From Phymatolithon calcareum (Eukaryota; Rhodophyta; Florideophyceae; Hapalidiales), in contig OZ345362.1 of assembly GCA_977006965.1 (NCBI GenBank), forward strand, positions 744,001 to 808,000: a stretch of 64,000 nt of DNA, given 5' to 3'. The position numbers and the translations under genes are program-made. Shown here piece by piece: positions 20,851-30,377 of this stretch. Every line of letters starts with the position of its first letter. Position 1 is the first letter of the stretch. The notes under the pieces are model-generated. The model was not told where the DNA came from, searched no databases, and saw only the letters and a program-made list of their open reading frames with translations.

Positions 20851-21247
20851 GAGTTGAAGCTCTTGGCTTCAATCCTATGTTACGAATGTCATGTGATAGT
20901 CTAATTGTAGAATGAATAAACCGATGCTCAAGTAATGGTTGCTCTTGAAAAGCGAACTTTTAAATCGACGCTCAGCCGCTGTGCACACTCCTACCACGGA
21001 TACTACTGGATATGCTCTCGACTGTGACGATTAAGCACGCCAGTACAGTAGCTGTTGTTAGGGAGAAGATCCAAACTCTAAGTCTTTGGTGGCGTCTCTG
21101 AATTTTTGTCGTGTATTCGTTCGGTTATCTCCCAGTAACCAAACATCGGTGAAGAGGAATTTTGATATCCTACTCACCCACAAACAGACTGTTAGCTTCT
21201 ACGCTAAGTTGCGGCATAAACGTGGTAAGAATTTGGTTCATCCCAAC

Positions 21248-21303
21248 AAGACTCGCCCTCAAATTGAACAAATAAACGACTGTTCAATTTGAGGGCGAGT
21301 CTT
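21248..21303. repeat. perfect foldback hairpin, 23-bp arms
   Basis: Arms 21248-21270 and 21281-21303 are exact inverted copies around a 10-nt loop. The arm contains CTCGCCCTCAAATTGAACA. Confidence 0.92.
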
Positions 21304-21514
21304 AGTCTTTAGTATCCATGACGCGCGCAAAATTTTGTGTTTCAGATCACACAGGGGTTAAAAAGCACAAAAATCAGTCACGCTCTTCCCAAATACGTCG
21401 CATCTTATTTTATGTTTCAGGAAGGCCCCGCTATCCCCTGATCGTACCTTCGTCATTTACACTGTTCACAGTATTATACAGCACAAAAATCAGGAGAGGC
21501 CTCCGAGCTTGTAT

Positions 21515-21558
21515 GGTCATAAACGCTGTCCCGAACGTTGGGAACAGCGTTTATGACC
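21515..21558. repeat. foldback hairpin, 18-bp arms
   Basis: Arms 21515-21532 and 21540-21558 pair over 18 bp with one bulged base and a 7-nt loop. The arm begins GGTCATAAACGCTGT. Confidence 0.88.
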
Positions 21559-21639
21559 TGTTGCAACGGCGGGCATGGAGGCCGCGTGTTGTTTCCAACT
21601 GCGAACTGTGTCCGCGCTCGAATGTGTCTCTGAAACGGA

Positions 21640-22566
21640 CAGAAATGTGCGCACAACAAGCCAATGAGAACTATCTTTTCGCTATCGCGTCCCCCTACAG
21701 ACAGCGTGTACTGGCGATTCGCGACGATGACGGCCGACTGTCGCTTCCGTCTGTGACCGCGCAAAAAACGATGCCATTGCTTACTGGAACTTCGAGACCT
21801 AGCGGCTGATGCGGAAGGTCTCAAGCAGCCTCAGCTTGCCCGATCCGTATATTGTGCGCATGCTGTGGGACGACGCCTACTTCAACTACGTCCTTGAGCT
21901 GGAATCGAGCGCAAAAGACTGCAGTGCGATTCTGCCCCGCAGTGTGTGGGTCTGTCATAGTGACCATGACCAAGAGATATGGGCGCCCCTCCACTTTGAC
22001 GTCGGCGACCTCCAGCATCCTCCGTATACGGCAGCGAGAGTCCACGGCAGACGAGTTGTCACGTCCGCCGTGGGAACGGCGCGGATGGCGTGCGGACATA
22101 AACCAGTGGGTTATGGGCGTTCTTGCACACCACAAGATCGACGTGACTTGGGGCTTGCTGCAGCAAAATGTGTCAAGCCTCTCGTCCGTCCTCATTGTGG
22201 GCACAAAACTCGGCTCCAGGTGCACCGTGCCAGCAACTTGGAACCTCTACTCCACCGTGTTCGTGAGTGCGCATGGTGTGCAGACTGCCGAGATCGCGCG
22301 GACCGCCGTAGTGCAGTTCCTGATGCCAAGGTTTGTGCCGAAAATCCTTGCAATTCACGTCGACGGAAACTGCATGGTGCAATTGGGCGCTAACGATTAT
22401 AGCGAAGAACTGCACCTCAACGGGCAGGAGCGCCTTGTGATGGACGCTCTCTTCGAAATGCAGACGGAGTACTGGACAAGCTGCAGCTGCTGAGGGACCG
22501 AGGTATTCCAAAGCGCGGCTTGAGCTGGATATCTGAAAATTTCGAGAAATACCTCTGCAAGTCGCT
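21640..22566 (+). pseudogene. decayed APH-type phosphotransferase-like gene, copy B
   Basis: This is the better preserved copy of the family also seen at 12195-13343. Plus-strand frames in order read RVLAIRDDDGRLSLP (NUDIX-like), APLHFDVGDL, DELSRPPWERRGW, ARTAVVQFLMPRFVP and AIHVDGNCMVQLGANDY. The last pieces resemble the N-lobe and hinge of APH-like kinases (FxxPxVLAxDxxxxxxLLxD). Frameshifts occur near 21800, 22020 and 22480. The copy ends abruptly at the 10-bp minisatellite, exactly where copy A continues into its catalytic lobe. The C-terminal half is therefore missing. Family assignment is tentative. Confidence 0.5.
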
Positions 22567-22570
22567 CTTC

Positions 22571-24480
22571 ATTTTCATTCATTTTCATTCATTTTCATTC
22601 ATTTTCATTCATTTTCATTCATTTTCATTCATTTTCATTCATTTTCATTCATTTTCATTCATTTTCATTCATTTTCATTCATTTTCATTCATTTTCATTC
22701 ATTTTCATTCATTTTCATTCATTTTCATTCATTTTCATTCATTTTCATTCATTTTCATTCATTTTCATTCATTTTCATTCATTTTCATTCATTTTCATTC
22801 ATTTTCATTCATTTTCATTCATTTTCATTCATTTTCATTCATTTTCATTCATTTTCATTCATTTTCATTCATTTTCATTCATTTTCATTCATTTTCATTC
22901 ATTTTCATTCATTTTCATTCATTTTCATTCATTTTCATTCATTTTCATTCATTTTCATTCATTTTCATTCATTTTCATTCATTTTCATTCATTTTCATTC
23001 ATTTTCATTCATTTTCATTCATTTTCATTCATTTTCATTCATTTTCATTCATTTTCATTCATTTTCATTCATTTTCATTCATTTTCATTCATTTTCATTC
23101 ATTTTCATTCATTTTCATTCATTTTCATTCATTTTCATTCATTTTCATTCATTTTCATTCATTTTCATTCATTTTCATTCATTTTCATTCATTTTCATTC
23201 ATTTTCATTCATTTTCATTCATTTTCATTCATTTTCATTCATTTTCATTCATTTTCATTCATTTTCATTCATTTTCATTCATTTTCATTCATTTTCATTC
23301 ATTTTCATTCATTTTCATTCATTTTCATTCATTTTCATTCATTTTCATTCATTTTCATTCATTTTCATTCATTTTCATTCATTTTCATTCATTTTCATTC
23401 ATTTTCATTCATTTTCATTCATTTTCATTCATTTTCATTCATTTTCATTCATTTTCATTCATTTTCATTCATTTTCATTCATTTTCATTCATTTTCATTC
23501 ATTTTCATTCATTTTCATTCATTTTCATTCATTTTCATTCATTTTCATTCATTTTCATTCATTTTCATTCATTTTCATTCATTTTCATTCATTTTCATTC
23601 ATTTTCATTCATTTTCATTCATTTTCATTCATTTTCATTCATTTTCATTCATTTTCATTCATTTTCATTCATTTTCATTCATTTTCATTCATTTTCATTC
23701 ATTTTCATTCATTTTCATTCATTTTCATTCATTTTCATTCATTTTCATTCATTTTCATTCATTTTCATTCATTTTCATTCATTTTCATTCATTTTCATTC
23801 ATTTTCATTCATTTTCATTCATTTTCATTCATTTTCATTCATTTTCATTCATTTTCATTCATTTTCATTCATTTTCATTCATTTTCATTCATTTTCATTC
23901 ATTTTCATTCATTTTCATTCATTTTCATTCATTTTCATTCATTTTCATTCATTTTCATTCATTTTCATTCATTTTCATTCATTTTCATTCATTTTCATTC
24001 ATTTTCATTCATTTTCATTCATTTTCATTCATTTTCATTCATTTTCATTCATTTTCATTCATTTTCATTCATTTTCATTCATTTTCATTCATTTTCATTC
24101 ATTTTCATTCATTTTCATTCATTTTCATTCATTTTCATTCATTTTCATTCATTTTCATTCATTTTCATTCATTTTCATTCATTTTCATTCATTTTCATTC
24201 ATTTTCATTCATTTTCATTCATTTTCATTCATTTTCATTCATTTTCATTCATTTTCATTCATTTTCATTCATTTTCATTCATTTTCATTCATTTTCATTC
24301 ATTTTCATTCATTTTCATTCATTTTCATTCATTTTCATTCATTTTCATTCATTTTCATTCATTTTCATTCATTTTCATTCATTTTCATTCATTTTCATTC
24401 ATTTTCATTCATTTTCATTCATTTTCATTCATTTTCATTCATTTTCATTCATTTTCATTCATTTTCATTCATTTTCAATC
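22571..24480 (+). repeat. 10-bp minisatellite, 191 copies of ATTTTCATTC
   Basis: The array is 1,910 bp. The first 190 units are identical as printed and the last (24471-24480) has one change. Because the period is not a multiple of three and no plus-strand register contains a stop, all three plus frames are open, which yields a spurious 658-codon frame (22520-24496). The minus strand has a stop in each 30-bp cycle. The array abuts the truncated phosphotransferase pseudogene. Confidence 0.98.
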
Positions 24481-25568
24481 ATTGTACCTGAGTTGAATAT
24501 ATATCAATTTGAATTTTTTTTTGTTTTCTAATGAATATCTTTTTTGAAATCTACATTTCATGTTTGTTTTTGCCTTCTGGACCGGAATTCTTTTTCTGTG
24601 TTTCTGCAGTGCAAAGGGTTTATGATACTGTCACCGTGCCTTGAACCGTGAACAGGATCGCAGGTACAGAGACATCATTGAGTTGAAGCTCTGATAGACG
24701 CCGTATATGTTGTTCAAGAATTTATCGTAGTAGTTCTGTTGAGCTTTGGAATCGTTAGTATTGCAGTCTATGGTCCAGGCCGGAGTGCCTTCGGTGGCAT
24801 GCGTACGATGCACAGTGGGGTGATATAAGTCTTCTTTGTTCGAGGAGGATGCACGTTGTCTCTTCTTGGAAGAAGAGGTACCCATTATGAAGAAATGATA
24901 GGCTGATTGGACGAGTAGAGCAATGGAGTTTCCAAATCGTTGTTCTTATATTTCGAGAACCTCTTCTACCGCGGACGGGGAACCGTAAATCATAGTCTCT
25001 GGCGTGAGCTTGATGAGGGACATTTTCGTGTTGAGCTATTGATGCCCCAGTCTGAAGTATGCGACATAAACTATTCTGCCTACGCTCAAATCGAGAAGCA
25101 TAATCGATGTCGCCAAGCCAGGATTTAGCGCACTCGCCAGCCCGCCGTCAAGCCACAGCGTGGGTACCTAAAGATTAAGCTCGGCTGCCAAGTCGGCATG
25201 GATATTTGTTTAAAGTCATTTGCATTACACACGATTCGTTGTTCAGGACATGTCCGGTTCCCCTTTCTGAGTCATCTCCGATTCGGAGGGGTGTGGGCAA
25301 TACAATATAGAGTCCGTAGTCAAGATTGGATATTCTATCTCTCGAAGACCTGAAGTGCGCTTCGGAACCCTCAGTTGAAATCCGCGAGCTATGCTCACGG
25401 ATGATTTAGCGAATCTCATGTGTATTAGCCGTAACACACCGCGGCACTGGCGCCCAAGAAAGAGACACTCTTGGACTAAAGTACATCACCACAGGTATAA
25501 AGAAGAAGTTTCAGCCAAAAATTTCATTTAGAAGACTTTAAAAATCTCGCCTACGTCCACCAGTAACT
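24481..25568. other. gene-free stretch after the minisatellite
   Basis: No supported gene. An 84-codon minus-strand frame (24631-24885) starts MGTSSSKKRQR and is compact and hydrophilic. It has no recognised domain and no homologous copy here, so I do not call it a gene. Confidence 0.3.
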
Positions 25569-25985
25569 CTGGCGTCCAACGCCACTATGATACTCCTATA
25601 CAAATAGCTCCCTTCAAATTGTCATTACAGCTTGCATTTACAGCAAGCCCTTACAGACAGCATTACATTCATTACAGTACCGTAGGTTTTGATACGTACT
25701 TACACCATGAAGGATCACCAAGGGCAAACCCTAAAACCACTGCTTACAGCTTACATGTGCTTACAAACCAACAAATGCTTTCACTGTAAGCGGCTCCTGC
25801 GGCGGGCTAGGAAGCCGCGAAGCGGCTTCCAAATTCTTCCATTGATCTATTTATCATATTGCCAAGTCATCTTTGATCCAGTTCTTTTTCTATAAAGGTC
25901 GCCGCTTTGCGGCGCCCTCGGCGTTTCGCCATGGAACAACTCGACCACAACCAGTGTGCCAACTTGTGCGATTTACAACCCCACA
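25569..25985 (+). repeat. dispersed repeat family R4, copy B
   Basis: This is the second copy of the 18629-19043 unit, with the same TTACAG cluster and the same GC-rich hairpins (for example GGAAGCCGCGAAGCGGCTTCC in split form near 25812-25830). The flanks differ from those of copy A, as expected for a dispersed insertion. Confidence 0.88.
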
Positions 25986-26894
25986 GTATCGCCTCGCCTC
26001 ATCTAGCGCTTCACAGAAGAGAAACCATTACAAAAACGACATTGGTTTCGAACCAACTTCCTTTTGCATCAACTTCTACTTGCGACATCTTTTCCTATTT
26101 CGCATCATCTCTACTGGCCGTCGCGGATCACTTCATGGCTTTTTCATTTATATGGACCACATAAAGAGAAATAGAACCCGTACCACATCCATAATACTTG
26201 TGTTTGAACTCAACTGATTTTACGAAAGAAACTGGAAAGCGAAGGACAGAAAAGCAAATTAAGAGTTGATTCACTGTACGTTTCTTCATTAATACGTTTA
26301 CAATTTATGATACTGGTAACATACTCATTCATTCAGAAATAATGATGCGTTCAAGTTGCATTAATCTCTGAGTGACGCTCTCGCTTCATTCGCATTGTGA
26401 AGAATGTAAAGTGTTGCGCTGTAATTCCTGGGAAGAAAGCACCTAAGGGAGAAGCTTTGGAGACCATACGGACACAAGTCTTTACAATCGTCTCCTCGAA
26501 TTTTCGAACTCCTTGTATAATGAATTCAGTTATTGATTTGCCACCTTCCTCATCGTCCGATTAAAACATCATGCTTGAAAAGGGGTTAATAACTAGGAAT
26601 GCATTGAGGTGCTCATTTCGGCAAACGACGTACCATCTCGCCTAGAAGAAGCTAAATCAGCACTTCATGTGGCAGCCTCATCTGAATTTTTAGAAGAAAA
26701 CAAAGAATACATGAGATGCATGGGGGATAAAAATATAGACCGTCGTCAACGTGAGCCTGGGGAGTGTCATGTGTCTAACTTTAGGTGTTTCAACCCGGAG
26801 AGTAATAGTTTCAAGACACTCATGACGGTTTGTAAGCCTATGATCTGCTCCCAAAACTCCTTGGTGGTCTTTTCTTCTTAGTCAATAATCTTTC
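25986..26894. other. gene-free stretch
   Basis: No gene or repeat is supported. A GGTTTCGAACC segment near 26045 looks like a tRNA T-arm, but no cloverleaf can be built around it. Confidence 0.3.
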
Positions 26895-27484
26895 GAGGAA
26901 ATTCACTACATGGTCACCAGAAGTGGGAAAAGTTCACTCCATGGCAATCCCTATCCTAACCGACTACTCATCCGTTTCGAATACAGCGGCTTGTCGTCGT
27001 ATTCGTCGGCTAGGCTCAACTCACAACACTCCCGAAGTAACCACTCTGAAATCATGGAAAAGAAGGAGCTCGTGCCACAGGTCGTGCTAAAGATGGGAGA
27101 CTACGCTGGATTAAGCTTTCACGACGTTTTCAACGTCATTATCTCCCAAAACACGTCAATGTGCAAGGCCCACCTCGTGGCGAAGCGCAACAAGTGGTCG
27201 CTGCACTTTTGTACGCATCTAGGCGCTTGGTGCAACATCTTGTGTCGTTCGACTCGTGGAACAAGCAATAGTTCAGGGACGTATGGATGTTGAGCATTGT
27301 CGTACCAAAGGTACAGCCGATAGGATGAAGCTTCCGAGGGAAGCTTAAAAAAACAACTTACTTTTGAGTTGGCTCTCAGCGTTGAGGTTGTTACTCCATC
27401 TTCGCTGAGGTGCAGAGAGTTTATATACACATTTTTCATCTGAAATCGGTAGTCCGGGCATAAAGCCCGCTCTAATTGGTCCAT
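26895..27484 (-). mobile_element. MULE remnant: one terminal repeat and a transposase 3' piece
   Basis: The left end starts GAGGAAATTCACTACATGG. It is related to the terminal inverted repeats of the MULE at 47519-48468 (GAGGAAATTCGCTAAATRG), and the similarity continues through CATCCGTTTC. Minus-strand text (27119-27484 frame, ending near FWEIMTLKTS) parallels the transposase tail of the other copy (LWEITTLTTLSKLD). No second terminus was found, so this is a truncated copy in opposite orientation. The right boundary is uncertain. Confidence 0.6.
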
Positions 27485-28989
27485 TTAATCCGGAGTCGGT
27501 TAGCTATTGGCCAATACTCTCACATGTGAGCTTCAGATTACTCCACATACAGTTTAGGAGAGTAGAACTCCAATTACTCCAATTTTAGAGAGCCGCCCGT
27601 AATTGACAAAGAAATCATAATTAATGTTCGTGAATCAGAACTGGATTCCAAGTCATATGTTCGAGATCCTGAATCAGATCAAAGGTTTGAAGTATGACTT
27701 TACGAAATATTTGATTTCCGGGGGAAGTTTCAATCGAAGCATCTAAATATTTCGCATGCAGTAGATTAATATATTATTAGATATACGAGGCAAGATGCGA
27801 CCGGATTGGAGGTGGAACTACAATTACTTCAGCAAGTTTTTCAATTGCTTTTCGGGTAAAAACGAGTCACGACTCAGGGTATCAGCAGTCATCCAGTATC
27901 TTGCAAGCTTTCAGACACATATGTGCATAGCTCTCGCAATGTTGCACCGTCTCTGTGCCGTAGACGCCGGAAATGCACCCCACTGCTGCAAGAGTGATCT
28001 TCTTGTGCGTCATATTTAAAATACCGATACGTATCAGTGCAAATATGCACTGTGTGTGTAACAGGATGGTGCAATTACCACCGTATTTGGGCAAGCATGC
28101 ATCATTTTATCTGTTACGAAAGCCACTTATTGGCCGTTGCAAATTAATGGTGCAATAGAATCATAGAAATGCTTGTGCTGGTTTTCAGCTTCCATCGCCA
28201 AGTTCCTAGCTCCCTAAGGGCCGCATCAGTAGACATTTCGGTAGATATATAGAGCTTCCCTCTCTTCGAGCGGCCCTCGGAGAGAAAGGGGAGCTACCTT
28301 AGCGTAACCGATCTTGGAGTAAACTCATCTTGCCGAATCCGCTTTATTCCTTAACGGTTGGTAGCTCACAACTCATTGCGCGCGCACGACGACTGACCCC
28401 CTTTTTGCGTGTCCTCTTGCGCGTCCGTGACAATCATCGTCGGGTGATTGTCTGTTCTTTCTCCTTCCTGTGGAAGTATCTCGCACCTGAGCAAAACTCT
28501 TGAGGAGTTGTGACCTTCTTGAGGCCAACGGCGCTTCGTAGAGACTTTGGTCTCGGGACTCTTCGACAGTCGTTTAGCGCGGCTATAACATTGGGAAGCT
28601 TTGCTTTCTTGGCTCAACGGCACCGTGCGTGTACAAAGTTCTCCAGAAAGAACAGAAGGACCAGACCGGCAAAAGGTTATCTATCTTGCTACAATAGTTA
28701 GCTATCGCCCCACAGAAACTTCTTTACAAGAAGTGCGGGAAGCCGCGATCGTAAGGGTTCTCGGACTATCCACCCCTGAACCGCCAGGACTGTTCCTGCA
28801 CGCTTCGTTTCTATCTGAAACTTGTTGATACGTTTGTTTGACATACGCTTCACCTCTGAAGTTACTGGTGAGATTTCCGTATTCTAGGATACAAGTTTTC
28901 TTGTTACGTACCAACTTGAGTGACGAAACCAACTTCTACTGTTCTGGAGTGTTATTCATTTGGTCGTGTTTTTTGTGTCTATAGACTGG
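27485..28989. other. gene-free stretch
   Basis: No supported gene. Short overlapping frames occur on both strands at 27882-28094 and 28366-28932. None carries a recognisable motif. Confidence 0.3.
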
Positions 28990-29358
28990 ATTTACGACCC
29001 AGCCGGCTCGTTTTGAGTTGTGGCACTACAAGCATGTGGGGCAAGCAGCATGAGGGCAGTATCACTTGCGTTGCAGTCACTGACCAGCTAGTACAGGATT
29101 ATTTGGTGTCGTTGACCTTGTGTCTAAGCCTTTCCGCAAGCGCAAGAAGCCCAACTTGCGGTCCAAAATGAGTCCCGTCACTTCTCCACATGTGGAAACA
29201 CTGGCCACATTTCGCAGACATGCGAGAGGCCCAGCATCCACAACCTTGTCGAGGTGAAACGAAAACACATCTACGAAGCCGCTCAGTCCATGATCATCGA
29301 ACTTACCGCCTACGATGACGGAGATGCTACTTGCGACGAGGATGTAAAGCACAGAGAG
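28990..29358 (+). pseudogene. transposase or gag zinc-knuckle remnant
   Basis: The plus-strand text reads KPFRKRKKPNLRSK, then (after a frame change near 29168) STCGNTGHISQTC, and ends at a stop at 29356-29358. This is a CCHC knuckle whose first Cys is replaced by Phe. A basic KPxRKRKxxxxRSK stretch before such a knuckle is typical of C-termini of MULE-type transposases, and it also occurs in gag proteins. It lies immediately beside the 3' end of the copia element, on the opposite strand. Confidence 0.45.
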
Positions 29359-29516
29359 TAGGGCGTGCAATGAATTTTAGTGTCGCATAGATTGCTTCGA
29401 CAATCGGATGAGTACAGTTGACCCCTCGAAATGCAACCCTTGTAACTGAAATCCATGCAGAAATGCAATCTGCGTTCCTTTCCAGACCCAAAATCGGCCT
29501 TAAAATATCCAAGTTT

Positions 29517-30377
29517 TTAATGTGCCCTGCACGACTGGGCAGAAGGTGTATACAACATCTTAACTTCATACTGCGAGACGCATTCGGCGAGAAACTTGTA
29601 CTTGACGTCGAGATGCTTGCTCTGTCCGTGATATCCGGTCGTTCTGGCGATGGCGATAGCAGGTTCACTGTCACAGAAGAGCGTAGGAACGTCCGACGTC
29701 AGACCAAACGAGATAAAAAGAGTTCGGATCCACATAAGTTCACGCACAGCTTGTGTCGCAGAAATCACCTCCGCTTCAGTTGACGACAGTGCCACTATCG
29801 ACTGCTTCTTGCTCGACCATGACACTAGATTTCCTCCTAGAAATATCAGGAATCCCGTGGTCGACTTCCTGTCGAACGAAGACGCCCAGTCAGCGTCACA
29901 GTATGCAACGAGATTACTTTTTCCAGACGCACGATATGTGAGGCTGTAGTCGACGGTAGCCTGCAGATAGCGAAGGACGCGCTTCGCAGACTTCCAATGT
30001 TGTTCAGTTGGACTACTTAGAAACTTGCTCAACACGCCAATGGGGAAGGCGAGGTCCGGTCGCGTGCATAGCATCAAATACATTGAACAGCCAATAAGTT
30101 GCCCATAGGGTGCCGACTCAGTTGCGAAACGCCCTCCGCATGTGGCTCCAGCATCAACTTTGCTTCCATGGGTGTTTTCACCGGGTTGCAGTTCTGCATC
30201 GCAAACTTGGCAATGACCCTGCGCGCTGCGTGTGCCTGCGAGAGCACCACCACGCCTTTCTCGCGCTGATAGTCGATGTCCATTCCCAGGTAGTGCTTGA
30301 TTTCGCCCAAGTCCTTCATGGCGAAAGCAGATGATAGCTTCGCCTTGACCTTGTTCAGAACGGTGCAAGAAGCGCAT
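29517..30377 (-). pseudogene. copia RNase H segment of pol
   Basis: The informative part covers 29517 to about 30110 and reads GQLIGCSMYLMLCTRPDL, then YCDADWASSFDRKSTTGF, LVSWSSKKQSIVALSSTEAE and KHLDVKYKF, the canonical copia RNase H order. It is in another frame from the reverse transcriptase that precedes it. The last stretch loses the usual KxL ending, so the C-terminus is also damaged. The part from 30110 to 30377 is an out-of-frame shadow of the reverse transcriptase end. Confidence 0.88.

Noticed and set aside
22571-24480. CRISPR array
   Set aside because: The units are directly contiguous 10-mers without spacers, in a eukaryotic context.
22520-24496. 658-codon Phe/His/Ser-rich plus-strand protein
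   Set aside because: It is a by-product of the 10-bp array, which is open in all three frames.
26030-26065. tRNA T-arm-like GGTTTCGAACC
   Set aside because: Neither strand offers matching acceptor, D and anticodon stems.
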